NCBI GenBank assembly: GCA_910588745.1
Contig: CAJURK010000006.1
Span: forward strand, 44,915-81,561
Reading direction: 5' to 3'
From: an uncultured Dorea sp.
Lineage (GTDB): Bacteria > Bacillota > Clostridia > Lachnospirales > Lachnospiraceae
Length of the DNA: 36,647 nucleotides
Positions 1-8,053 of this stretch are shown here, piece after piece. Position numbers and translations under genes: made by a program. The notes under the pieces were generated by a model. That model was not told the origin of the DNA. It worked only from the letters and a program-made list of their open reading frames with translations, and did not search any database. The stretch's first letter is position 1, and the number at the start of each line of letters is the position of its first letter.

Positions 1-1905
1 GTTTTGAAATTACAGAGCGACTACAATCTGGCTTATAACGGGATGATCTTCCTGTTATGTCTGTTCAGCCTTTTTGTAGTATATAGTGTATTTAGCATTT
101 CTGTATCGAAGAGAACTTCTGAGTATGGAATGTTGCAGACATTAGGTATCAGTGAAGCGCAGATTGGCGGTACATTACTTTTGGAACTTTGGATGTTATT
201 TTTTATTGGGTATCCGCTAGGGTGTTTCTTAGGAAATGGTATATTAAGCCTTGTATATCAAAAGCTTAGTGGTGTATTTGGTGGAAAAGGAATTGGCGGT
301 GCAGAGACTAGTTTATCCGTCGCCGACCATACGTTGGCAGAAGGAGCAAATGCAGCAAAGTTTTTTGTTTCCGTGGATGCAATGGTATTTGGATTTTTCT
401 TTCTGCTGATTTCATTGGCGCTGGTTGCCTTTATCGTGGTTCGTTCACTTCGGAAACATTCGCTAAAAGCAGTAATGAGTGGAGATACTTCTTTTACAAA
501 AAGAAGAAAAATATATGCTCTGCGAAATGTAAATATGGCAAATGTAGTGGTACAGAAATTTATGTTTGCGAATAAACGGAAAGTGATCGGAATTTTGTTA
601 TCCTTGTCTATCGGTGGTTGTATTTTCTTGTGTACTACTTATATGGTAGAAAATTTGAAGGTTCACGCAGAACTTTCGTTAATGTCGGATGACGGACTTG
701 GTTCAGAGTACCGTATTTCTTTAAAATCTGATTCGCTGAAAGACACGATTCCGAAGGCGGTAGCAGATAAGATTAAAAATATGCCGGAAACAGAGAATGT
801 ATATGCAACAAAATATATGATGGGAGAATTACAAATTTCCAGAAATGAATTTCTGTTAGAAGATGAATGGAGCGATTATTTCAAATATCAAAATCAGGAT
901 TCATATTTTATTCAGAGATATGAGGGTATCTGTAATCAGCAGGAAGATGGAAGTTATCGAATCAAATATAATGTATATGGTTACGATGAAGTGATGATAG
1001 AACAGCTACAGGATTTTATTCTGGAGGGAGAGATTCAGCCGGAAACAATTAAAAATAATAATCAGGTGATCGTGACGGCGAATATGGACGGTCAGGGAAA
1101 TTACTATTTTTACGGAAAGAAGCCGGGCGATAAGATTACGCTTCGTGTACCAAAGACAGAGAACTATACAGATGAACTGTTAAAATTCCAAAGTGGCGAA
1201 GAAAACTATATCGAGAAGGAATTTGAGATTGCGGCAATCGTAAACAGACCATTGGCACAGGAGAAAGATTTTCTGAATACGGAAGTCTGGAAAAATGCTC
1301 AGAGTGTGATTATGACTGACGAACAGATGGAAGAAAACTTTGGAATTACAGATTACAGCTTTATCAATGCGTCACCAACGGATGGCGCAGATGCAGAGAG
1401 TGCGAGCAATCAGTTATTGCAGGTCATCCGAGATGTTCCAAAGGCAGTATTGCAGGATTATACTTCTGCAATCAAAACACAGAAAGATTATCTTAAGCAA
1501 CAGCAGATATTCTTTTCCAGTATTGCAGTAATCCTGTTGATTATCAGTCTGTTCCATATCATAAACAGTATGAATCATACGATTCTTGCCAGAAGAAAAG
1601 AATACGGTATCATACGTGCAATGGGAATAACGGATAGTGGGTTTTATAAGATGATTTTGCGTACAGGCATTCTGTATGGATTGCTGGCAGATGTGTTTAT
1701 TTTCCTGCTTTATAATTTGGTTCTTAGAAGGGTAATGGATTACTATATGGCTCATGTGCTTCAATTCTTACATTTGGCTTCCCATGTTCCCAATCTGGTT
1801 TTAATTGGAATTATGGCGCTGAATGTGGTGATTGCAGTAGTGGCAGTAATGTTCCCGGCTTGGAAGATTGGAAGAGAGAATATCATATATGAAATTAGAA
1901 GATAG
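1..1905 (+). CDS. FtsX-family ABC transporter permease, 5' end missing
   Basis: Membrane subunit of a MacB/FtsX-type ABC transporter, a family that exports peptides or drugs or senses envelope stress. The reading frame is open from base 1. The first visible hydrophobic segment (about residues 12-34) is followed by SVSKRTSEYGMLQTLGIS, which is the start of the FtsX core domain, so the first transmembrane helix and first extracellular domain lie upstream of the window. Further helices fall near residues 56-80, 122-147 and 194-216. A large extracellular domain of about 290 residues follows, then a second FtsX core with three helices near 505-528, 550-575 and 600-622. The second core repeats the motif (ARRKEYGIIRAMGIT). 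The gene is more AT-rich than its right-hand neighbours, which may indicate transfer. The partner ATPase would be expected upstream. Substrate unknown. Confidence 0.88.
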   Translation, partial: VLKLQSDYNLAYNGMIFLLCLFSLFVVYSVFSISVSKRTSEYGMLQTLGISEAQIGGTLLLELWMLFFIGYPLGCFLGNGILSLVYQKLSGVFGGKGIGGAETSLSVADHTLAEGANAAKFFVSVDAMVFGFFFLLISLALVAFIVVRSLRKHSLKAVMSGDTSFTKRRKIYALRNVNMANVVVQKFMFANKRKVIGILLSLSIGGCIFLCTTYMVENLKVHAELSLMSDDGLGSEYRISLKSDSLKDTIPKAVADKIKNMPETENVYATKYMMGELQISRNEFLLEDEWSDYFKYQNQDSYFIQRYEGICNQQEDGSYRIKYNVYGYDEVMIEQLQDFILEGEIQPETIKNNNQVIVTANMDGQGNYYFYGKKPGDKITLRVPKTENYTDELLKFQSGEENYIEKEFEIAAIVNRPLAQEKDFLNTEVWKNAQSVIMTDEQMEENFGITDYSFINASPTDGADAESASNQLLQVIRDVPKAVLQDYTSAIKTQKDYLKQQQIFFSSIAVILLIISLFHIINSMNHTILARRKEYGIIRAMGITDSGFYKMILRTGILYGLLADVFIFLLYNLVLRRVMDYYMAHVLQFLHLASHVPNLVLIGIMALNVVIAVVAVMFPAWKIGRENIIYEIRR

Positions 1906-1961
1906 ATTTGTAATCAGGATTTTTGTGATTTGGTGTAAAAATAAAATAATTGTGCATAATA

Positions 1962-1988
1962 AGGCAGGTACATTAGTATCTGCTTTTT
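1962..1988 (+). terminator. Intrinsic terminator after the permease
   Basis: GCAGGTAC (1964-1971) pairs with GTATCTGC (1976-1983) around an ATTA loop, with one G-U pair, and is followed by five T. It lies 57 bases after the permease stop and separates it from spoIVB. Confidence 0.65.
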
Positions 1989-2078
1989 GTTGTCATAAAC
2001 CGGAATGGATTTGCCGGCAGCAGATTCTATCGAACCATGTTATAACTACAGCCTGAATGTATTTGCGGAGGAGAAAAG

Positions 2079-3134
2079 ATGAAAAGATTCTGGTATCGGC
2101 GTATTTTAATCATGATTCTCACACTGTCAGTCAGTGTGGGAGGCAGCTATTTCCTTTTGGAGGCGCAGAGAGGTAAATTAGAGCAGGAGGTATCGGCGGG
2201 AACTTCCGGAGAGATGGTGATTCCGGGCGGGATGCCCATCGGAATCTATCTGGAGACGGACGGAGTGCTAGTGCTTGGCACAGAAGCGGTTCAGGGAATG
2301 AATGGGGAGACTTGCGAACCGGCGGCCCATCTGGTGAAAGAGGGAGACTACATCATCGGACTGAATGAAAAAGAAATTAAGGATAAATCAGAGCTGATTG
2401 CGGCGGTCAAATCTCTGAATGATGAGGATGTAATTTTAAAAGTAATGCGTAATGAGCAGGCAATCGATATCCGGATTAAGGCGGTACAGTGCGCAGTGGA
2501 CGATTACAAGCTGGGAATCTGGGTTCGGGACAACGCGCAGGGGCTTGGAACCATTACGTATCTGACCGCGGACAGCCGGTTCGGAGCCTTAGGACATGGA
2601 ATACATGATACGGATACAGGGGAGCTTTTGGATATATCCAAAGGGCGGCTATATACTACCAGCATACGGGATGTGCAGAGAGGCGAGAGCGGAGTGCCGG
2701 GAGGTATGGAAGGAATCATTGTCTATAATAACTATAATGTCCTGGGAAGTATCACCAAGAACAGCGAGGAAGGAATCTATGGAACGCTGGATCGTGTGGA
2801 CGCTTTGTTTCAAAACGCGGAACCGGTAGAGCTTGCCCCGGCGGAAGATATTGCCGAAGGGAAAGCCACGATTCGGTGCAGCATCGATGGAGATGTAGAG
2901 GAGTATGAAATTCAGATTACCGGGGTGAACCCGGATGCAAGGGAGATCAATAAGACCATTGAACTTGAAGTGACGGATTCCCGGTTATTGGAACTGACAG
3001 GAGGGATCGTGCAGGGGATGAGCGGAAGCCCCATCCTGCAGAACGGTAAGCTTGTGGGGGCTGTTACTCATGTATTTGTCAACGATCCTTCGCGGGGATA
3101 CGGAATCTTGATTGAAGAAATGATGAAAGAATAG
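2079..3134 (+). CDS. spoIVB: SpoIVB serine peptidase (stage IV sporulation protein B)
   Basis: Forespore-secreted S55-family serine protease that in Bacillus cleaves SpoIVFA and so triggers SpoIVFB processing of pro-sigma K. The 351-residue protein has an N-terminal membrane anchor (about 8-27), a PDZ-like domain (about 50-135) and a C-terminal S55 domain. His173 in ALGHGIHD, Asp300 and Ser315 in GMSGSP keep the same mutual spacing as B. subtilis His236, Asp363 and Ser378. It is shorter than the roughly 425-residue Bacillus protein, mostly before the PDZ domain. The start has a GGAGG site seven bases upstream. The usual neighbour spo0A lies about 1.9 kb downstream, beyond an alcohol dehydrogenase gene. 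No convincing sigma-G promoter was found. Confidence 0.95.
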   Translation: MKRFWYRRILIMILTLSVSVGGSYFLLEAQRGKLEQEVSAGTSGEMVIPGGMPIGIYLETDGVLVLGTEAVQGMNGETCEPAAHLVKEGDYIIGLNEKEIKDKSELIAAVKSLNDEDVILKVMRNEQAIDIRIKAVQCAVDDYKLGIWVRDNAQGLGTITYLTADSRFGALGHGIHDTDTGELLDISKGRLYTTSIRDVQRGESGVPGGMEGIIVYNNYNVLGSITKNSEEGIYGTLDRVDALFQNAEPVELAPAEDIAEGKATIRCSIDGDVEEYEIQITGVNPDAREINKTIELEVTDSRLLELTGGIVQGMSGSPILQNGKLVGAVTHVFVNDPSRGYGILIEEMMKE

Positions 3135-3137
3135 CAG

Positions 3138-3270
3138 GTTACTGTTCACACAGTACTTTGCATTCACTGCAAAGTACGTAAGAAAGTGATTCAGGTGTGA
3201 GCAAATCCCATTCGCGAAGCGAATTTTAAATGGATTTGCGAAAGTTGCTGTGAACGGAGTGAGCAGTAAC
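3138..3270 (+). repeat. Structured repeat element, copy A (full, with inverted ends)
   Basis: A 133-bp element just after the spoIVB stop. It begins GTTACTG and ends CAGTAAC, perfect 7-bp inverted ends. Inside are a 10-bp perfect hairpin (3153-3162 with 3168-3177, 5-base loop) and a nested hairpin: GCAAATCC (3201-3208) with GGATTTGC (3232-3239), enclosing ATTCGC/GCGAAT (3210-3224). Its first 57 bases (3138-3194) match a second copy at 20338-20394 on the other strand at 46 of 57 positions. It contains no convincing gene. It may be a small non-autonomous mobile or REP-like element, or a structured RNA. Confidence 0.8.
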
Positions 3271-3309
3271 AATAGCAGAATCAATGATAGCCGCGGTCAT
3301 AGAAAGGAA

Positions 3310-3338
3310 TTGCATTCTGTCCTGTTAAGAGGTATGAT
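3310..3338 (+). promoter_or_regulatory. Candidate promoter for the alcohol dehydrogenase
   Basis: TTGCAT (3310-3315), 17 bases, TATGAT (3333-3338). Transcription from here would give a leader of about 124 nt before the start at 3469. Confidence 0.45.
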
Positions 3339-3398
3339 AAGTCTAGTAAAGCCTTGTGACGCCTATAGAATAGTTCTGATTGTGGGGATGGGATTTTC

Positions 3399-3455
3399 TT
3401 CCCTAAGGAATCGGGCAGAGCCATGCGGAAGGGGTCATAAGAGTAACTTAGGGAA
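3399..3455 (+). promoter_or_regulatory. Leader stem-loop next to the ribosome site of the dehydrogenase
   Basis: TTCCCTAAG (3399-3407) is perfectly complementary to CTTAGGGAA (3447-3455), with a purine-rich 39-base interior. The 3' arm ends directly before the AGAAGG ribosome site (3456-3461). This could control translation of the gene. I do not recognise it as a known riboswitch class. Confidence 0.35.
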
Positions 3456-3468
3456 AGAAGGGATTAGA

Positions 3469-4647
3469 ATGTTTAATTTTGAGTATTTTACGCCTACGAA
3501 GGTGGTGTTCGGCAAAGGAACAGAGTCACAGGTTGGACAGCTTGTAGCGGAACAGAATTGTAAAAAGGTATTGATTCATTATGGGAAAGGCAGCGTGATT
3601 CGCTCCGGCTTGATGGATAGAGTGAAGAAGTCTCTGGATGAATACCAGGTGAATTATATTGAGCTGGGCGGCGCGGTTCCTAATCCAAGACTTAGTCTGG
3701 TGTATGAAGGAATTGAGCTGTGTAAGAAAGAGGGCGTTGATTTTATCTTGGCAGTGGGCGGAGGAAGCGCGATTGATTCCGGCAAAGCTATTGGTTACGG
3801 CGTAGCAAATGAAGGCGACGTATGGGATTTTTACTGTAAGAAGCGTCAGGCAAAGGGATGCCTGCCAATCGGCGTGGTACTTACCCTGTCCGCAACCGGA
3901 AGCGAGATGAGCAATTCTTCTGTCATTACTAGGGAGGAAGACTGGAACAAACGGGGATATAACTGCGATTTTGGAAGGCCCAAATTTGCAATTATGAATC
4001 CGGAGCTTACCATGACTCTGCCGGATTACCAGACTGCCTGCGGATGCACGGATATTATGATGCATACGATGGAACGGTATTTCACCAACGGAGGCAATAT
4101 GGAGATTACGGACAGCATAGCGGAAGCGCTTCTTAGGACCGTTCTTACCAATGCAAAGCTTCTGGTGAAAGAGCCGGATAATTATGATGCAAGGGCGGAA
4201 GTGATGTGGGCTGGCAGCCTTGCGCACAACGGCCTTACCGGATGCGGCAACGACGGAGGAGACTTTGCGTCCCACGCGTTGGAACATGAGATCGGCGGAA
4301 TGTTTGACGTGGCTCACGGCGCGGGACTTGCGGCAATTTGGGGAAGCTGGGCAAGATATGTGTATAAAGACTGTTTGCCAAGGTTCAAACGTTATGCCTT
4401 GAACGTCATGGGCGTAAAGGAGGAAGGAACGGATGAGAAAATAGCGCTTAAGGGCATTGAGGCTATGGAAGAGTTCTACCGGGAGATTCATATGCCGGTT
4501 ACAATCCGGGAGCTTGGGATTGAGCCGACAGACGAACAGCTTAAGGAGATGGCGCATAAATGCGCGGCGGCCTGCAATAATAAGAAAGGTTCTGCGAAAA
4601 TCCTTGGGGAAGAGGATATGCTGGCAATCTATAGGATGGCATTATAG
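3469..4647 (+). CDS. Iron-containing alcohol dehydrogenase (butanol dehydrogenase-like)
   Basis: NAD(P)H-dependent group III alcohol dehydrogenase of 392 residues, reducing aldehydes to alcohols in fermentation; exact substrate unknown. Visible marks are FNFEYFTPTKVVFGKG at the N-terminus, the nucleotide-binding GGGSAIDSGKAIG, and the metal-site region HALEHEIGG followed by DVAHGAGLAAIWG, which carries the metal-ligand histidines. The frame is open further upstream, from 3250, but ATG 3469 has a ribosome site (AGAAGG) and begins exactly at the family N-terminus. The extra upstream codons run through repeat copy A and the leader. The gene sits between spoIVB and spo0A, where the common clostridial order has none, and has its own promoter and terminator, so it looks like an independent unit. 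Confidence 0.93.
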   Translation: MFNFEYFTPTKVVFGKGTESQVGQLVAEQNCKKVLIHYGKGSVIRSGLMDRVKKSLDEYQVNYIELGGAVPNPRLSLVYEGIELCKKEGVDFILAVGGGSAIDSGKAIGYGVANEGDVWDFYCKKRQAKGCLPIGVVLTLSATGSEMSNSSVITREEDWNKRGYNCDFGRPKFAIMNPELTMTLPDYQTACGCTDIMMHTMERYFTNGGNMEITDSIAEALLRTVLTNAKLLVKEPDNYDARAEVMWAGSLAHNGLTGCGNDGGDFASHALEHEIGGMFDVAHGAGLAAIWGSWARYVYKDCLPRFKRYALNVMGVKEEGTDEKIALKGIEAMEEFYREIHMPVTIRELGIEPTDEQLKEMAHKCAAACNNKKGSAKILGEEDMLAIYRMAL

Positions 4648-5029
4648 AATATAGTTATTTTCTGCAAAAATAAAAGGGAGATTTTAGCCGTTTGTGTTAG
4701 AATCTCCTTTGCTTATCCCGGCGCATTTGCACGTTCCTTTTTAACGGAACTAAGATTCTTTCAAAAATAGGGGAAAATATTTCCGTCTATAGCGTATGTG
4801 AGAAAATTTTGACATAAAGTTACAGGAATTGACATATTGTGTGTCCCGAGTAATCCCATATATTCTGTTATTTTTACATAAAATTGCATAAAATGTCTGA
4901 ACATGATGGAATTTCAAAATCTGGTCGAAAAGTGGACGGTTTTTACGACGTTTATTTCTTGAAGAAAAAATTGGGGAAAATTATAATTGATTTTGCAAAC
5001 TTTCAGTAAAGAATAGGAGGATTTGAAGA
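4648..5029. other. 382-bp intergenic region upstream of spo0A
   Basis: Holds the dehydrogenase terminator (4672-4710) and then AT-rich sequence with no gene. Weak promoter-like pieces are present: TTGACA before ACAGGAATT near 4810-4830, the latter resembling a sigma-H -35 element (AGGAATT) without a well-spaced -10. GGTCGAA (4923-4929) matches the Spo0A box TGTCGAA at 6 of 7 positions. None is decisive. The length fits a regulated spo0A promoter region. Confidence 0.4.
4672..4710 (+). terminator. Terminator after the alcohol dehydrogenase
   Basis: GGAGATT (4677-4683) pairs with AATCTCC (4701-4707), flanked by A and T runs that extend the stem. The loop is about 17 bases and the T-tract is short. 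Confidence 0.5.
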
Positions 5030-5821
5030 ATGGGAGCAATCAGCGTGGCGATAGCCGATGACAATGAGAGAATCGTGGAACTGCTTGGCGACATTATCAG
5101 CAGTGACAAGGAATTAAGACTGGTAGGAAAAGCAAATAACGGAGAAGATATGTGTTCGATTATCCGGGAAAAGGAGCCGGATGTTGTCTTATTGGATCTA
5201 ATTATGCCAAAGATGGATGGGTTAAGCGTGATGGATCAGATCAACAAAGATAAAAAGTTAAATAAGCATCCGAATTTTATCGTGGTGACGGCGGTAGGTC
5301 AGGACAGAATCACAGAAGATGCGTTCAGCAAGGGGGCGCATTACTATGTGATGAAGCCGTTTAAGAACGAAGTGATCTTAAACTATATCAAGAGTACCGT
5401 AAAGAAGAAATCCATTAGCACATATTCTAAAGCTGAGCATGGAGAAAATCCGGAAAGGCAGGAGGAAGTAAGTTTAGAAACCAGAGTGACGGATATGATT
5501 CACGAGATCGGGATTCCGGCCCATATTAAGGGGTATCATTATCTGAGAGACGCGATTATTATGGCGGTAGAGGATATGGATGTGCTGAACGCGGTGACAA
5601 AGGTGCTGTATCCTACAGTTGCCAAGAAGCACCAGACGACGGCCAGCAGGGTAGAGCGGGCGATCCGGCATGCCATCGAGGTGGCGTGGAGCAGGGGGAA
5701 ATTGGATACACTGGATGATCTGTTTGGCTATACGGTAAGCAACGGAAAAGGAAAACCCACCAATTCAGAGTTTATTGCATTGATTGCCGATACCCTTCGG
5801 CTGGAGTATAAAAACAGGTAG
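5030..5821 (+). CDS. spo0A: Spo0A, master regulator of sporulation
   Basis: Phosphorylated response regulator controlling entry into sporulation. The 263-residue length is typical. The receiver domain (1-125) has the acidic pair Asp10/Asp11, phospho-acceptor Asp56 in VVLLDLIMP, Thr87 and Lys109. The C-terminal Spo0A DNA-binding domain (about 150-263) includes the recognition-helix stretch around HQTTASRVERAIRHAIE and the WSRGKLDTLDDLFGYT segment, both nearly invariant in the family. An AGGAGG site lies 8 bases before the ATG. It is preceded by a 382-bp region and followed by a small hairpin near 5827-5841, so it is probably transcribed alone. Confidence 0.98.
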   Translation: MGAISVAIADDNERIVELLGDIISSDKELRLVGKANNGEDMCSIIREKEPDVVLLDLIMPKMDGLSVMDQINKDKKLNKHPNFIVVTAVGQDRITEDAFSKGAHYYVMKPFKNEVILNYIKSTVKKKSISTYSKAEHGENPERQEEVSLETRVTDMIHEIGIPAHIKGYHYLRDAIIMAVEDMDVLNAVTKVLYPTVAKKHQTTASRVERAIRHAIEVAWSRGKLDTLDDLFGYTVSNGKGKPTNSEFIALIADTLRLEYKNR

Positions 5822-5950
5822 ATCAGACCAGAAATCTGGTAAATTGTTAAAATATTATTTTGAAAAACAGGATAACGCTTTATTTTTTAGTGAAAATACG
5901 GTACAATAACAGAGAATGAAGGAATGACTATTCAAATGGAGGAAAGAAAG

Positions 5951-7393
5951 ATGAAAAAGATACTTTTTGCAACTTCAGAGGCAGTACCGTTTATTAAGAC
6001 TGGCGGGCTTGCAGACGTAGCAGGTTCACTGCCGAAGTATTTCGATAAGGAAAACTATGAAGTTCGCGTAATGCTTCCGAAGTACATGTGTATCAAGGAG
6101 GAATGGCGCAGCAAACTGGAATATGTAACACATTTTTACATGGATTGGAATTGGAGATCAGAGTACGTAGGAGTTCTGAAGCTAGAACACGAAGGAGTTA
6201 CGTTCTATTTTATAGATAATGAAGGATACTTTCATGGATTTGCACCATACGGAGAGATTTTCGGAGACGTTGAGAAGTTTGCATTCTTCTCGAAAGCAGT
6301 ACTCAGCACGCTTCCGCTGATTGACTATCGGCCGGATATCATTCACTGCCATGACTGGCAGACAGGGCTGGTGCCGGTATATCTGGATAATTTCCGTTAC
6401 GGCAATGAATTTTTCCGGGGGATTAAGACGGTTATGACCATTCATAACTTAAAGTTCCAGGGAACATGGGACACGAAGAGGATTAAGGATATGACGGGGC
6501 TTCCGGAGTATTATTTCGTACCGGACAAGCTGGAAGCATATAAGGACGCCAACTATCTAAAAGGCGGAATCGTTTATGCGGACCGGGTGACTACAGTTAG
6601 CAATACATATGCGGAGGAGATCAAGACGCCGTTCTACGGCGAGAAGCTGGACGGTTTGATGAACGCCAGATCGAACTGTTTGTCAGGTATTGTGAACGGT
6701 CTGGACTATACGGACTGGGATCCGGAAACAGATACACGGATTGAGAAGAATTTCTCAATTAAGAATTTTAGAAAAGAGAAGGTTAAGAATAAGATTGCGC
6801 TGCAGAGAGAGCTGGGACTGGCCGAAGACCCGAAGAGGATGATGATTGGTATCGTATCGCGTCTGACAGACCAGAAAGGTTTTGACTTGATTGCATATAT
6901 TATGGACGAGTTATGTCAGGACGAGGTTCAGATCGTAGTGCTGGGTACCGGCGCAGAACAGTATGAGAATATGTTCCGCCATTTTGCATGGAAGTATCCG
7001 GATAAGGTGTCGGCGAATATTTATTATTCCGATCCGATGTCCCACAAGATTTATGCAAGCTGCGACGCGTTCCTGATGCCGTCGCTGTTTGAGCCATGCG
7101 GACTGAGCCAGCTAATGAGCCTTCGCTATGGTACGCTTCCGATTGTCCGTGAGACCGGAGGATTAAAGGATACCGTAGAGCCGTATAATGAGTATGAGAA
7201 GACCGGGACAGGCTTTAGCTTTACGAATTACAATGCCCATGAGATGCTGAATACGATTCGTTATGCAGAGCAGATTTATTATGATAAGAAGAGAGACTGG
7301 AATAAGATGGTGGAGAGGGCTATGGCGAAAGACTTCTCCTGGAATAATTCTGCAAGGCAGTATGAGGCGTTGTATGACAGCCTTGTAGGATAA
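5951..7393 (+). CDS. glgA: Glycogen (starch) synthase, ADP-glucose type
   Basis: GT5-family glycosyltransferase that adds glucose from ADP-glucose to alpha-1,4-glucan chains; cytoplasmic. The 480-residue product begins KKILFATSEAVPFIKTGGLAD, with the KTGGL ADP-glucose loop at Lys16. Further family marks are HCHDWQTGLVP, TIHNLKFQG, the GIVSRLTDQKGFDL segment and the acceptor/donor-site motif PSLFEPCGLSQL with RETGGLKDTV. An upstream in-frame ATG at 5924 exists, but 5951 has GGAGGA at the right spacing and matches the family N-terminus. A -10-like TACAAT lies at 5902-5907. No other glycogen genes are in the window. The next gene begins 12 bases after its stop. Confidence 0.96.
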   Translation: MKKILFATSEAVPFIKTGGLADVAGSLPKYFDKENYEVRVMLPKYMCIKEEWRSKLEYVTHFYMDWNWRSEYVGVLKLEHEGVTFYFIDNEGYFHGFAPYGEIFGDVEKFAFFSKAVLSTLPLIDYRPDIIHCHDWQTGLVPVYLDNFRYGNEFFRGIKTVMTIHNLKFQGTWDTKRIKDMTGLPEYYFVPDKLEAYKDANYLKGGIVYADRVTTVSNTYAEEIKTPFYGEKLDGLMNARSNCLSGIVNGLDYTDWDPETDTRIEKNFSIKNFRKEKVKNKIALQRELGLAEDPKRMMIGIVSRLTDQKGFDLIAYIMDELCQDEVQIVVLGTGAEQYENMFRHFAWKYPDKVSANIYYSDPMSHKIYASCDAFLMPSLFEPCGLSQLMSLRYGTLPIVRETGGLKDTVEPYNEYEKTGTGFSFTNYNAHEMLNTIRYAEQIYYDKKRDWNKMVERAMAKDFSWNNSARQYEALYDSLVG

Positions 7394-7405
7394 CGGGAAC
7401 CTGGA

Positions 7406-8053
7406 ATGGACGTAAGGACACGAGAGGCGGTCCGTTACCTGGGATATGGAGGCCATGCGGCAGATGAACAGACGCTTGCTTTGCTGGAAGACTCATTCGG
7501 AGAATTGGAAGAGACTGCTAAAAGACGTATCATCTACCGCATTTTTGATGTGGTTCCGGGGGAGGCGGGGAGCCTCGCAATCGGGAAAATGGATATTGTG
7601 AGCAGGAATTTGTCTAAAAATCTAAAAGACTGCAGGGAGGCGGTTCTTTTGGGCGCAACTCTTGGCATCGGGGTTGACAGACTTTTAAAGAGATATTCTC
7701 TGACCGACATGTCTAAAACAGTCGTTCTGCAGGCCGCTGCCGCCGCGCTGCTGGAGGAATACTTAGACCAGTGGCAGAGAGGGGTTGGCGCGGAACTGGA
7801 GGGGGAAGGCCGGTTCCTGCGTCCGAGATTCAGTCCGGGATACGGCGATTTTGACATTCGGCATCAGGGTATGATTCTGCGGATGCTGAACGCGGACAAG
7901 AGTATCGGGCTTACAATGACGGACAGCTTTATGCTGACGCCCGTCAAGTCGGTGACAGCGGTAATCGGTATCAGCAGAAAAAAGGAAACATGTCCTTTGG
8001 CGGGCTGCGAGACTTGTGATAAGAAAGACTGTATATATCGGAGGAATACTTAG
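7406..8053 (+). CDS. Stand-alone methionine synthase activation-domain protein
   Basis: A 215-residue protein matching the C-terminal S-adenosylmethionine-binding reactivation domain of cobalamin-dependent methionine synthase. The motif RFSPGYGDFDIRHQ resembles the AdoMet-binding RxxPGY loop of MetH, and MLTPVKSVTAVIGIS resembles the domain's closing strand. In E. coli this domain, with flavodoxin, reductively methylates cob(II)alamin that has become inactive. The C-terminus has five cysteines within 16 residues (CPLAGCETCDKKDC), a possible metal or redox site that the E. coli domain lacks. The stop codon abuts the metH start, so the split parts are made together. The ribosome site is weak (GGGAACCTGGA). 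Confidence 0.85.
   Translation: MDVRTREAVRYLGYGGHAADEQTLALLEDSFGELEETAKRRIIYRIFDVVPGEAGSLAIGKMDIVSRNLSKNLKDCREAVLLGATLGIGVDRLLKRYSLTDMSKTVVLQAAAAALLEEYLDQWQRGVGAELEGEGRFLRPRFSPGYGDFDIRHQGMILRMLNADKSIGLTMTDSFMLTPVKSVTAVIGISRKKETCPLAGCETCDKKDCIYRRNT

Noticed and set aside
1868..2056. 62-codon plus-strand frame after the permease
   Set aside because: Overlaps the permease end and runs straight through the terminator hairpin; no ribosome site of its own and a non-protein-like composition.
3250..3468. N-terminal extension of the alcohol dehydrogenase
   Set aside because: Runs through repeat copy A, the promoter and the leader stem; the family N-terminus begins at 3469 behind a ribosome site.
3526..4557. 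343-codon open frame on the minus strand
   Set aside because: Antisense to the well-supported alcohol dehydrogenase gene; no ribosome site, no recognisable domain, composition typical of a shadow frame.
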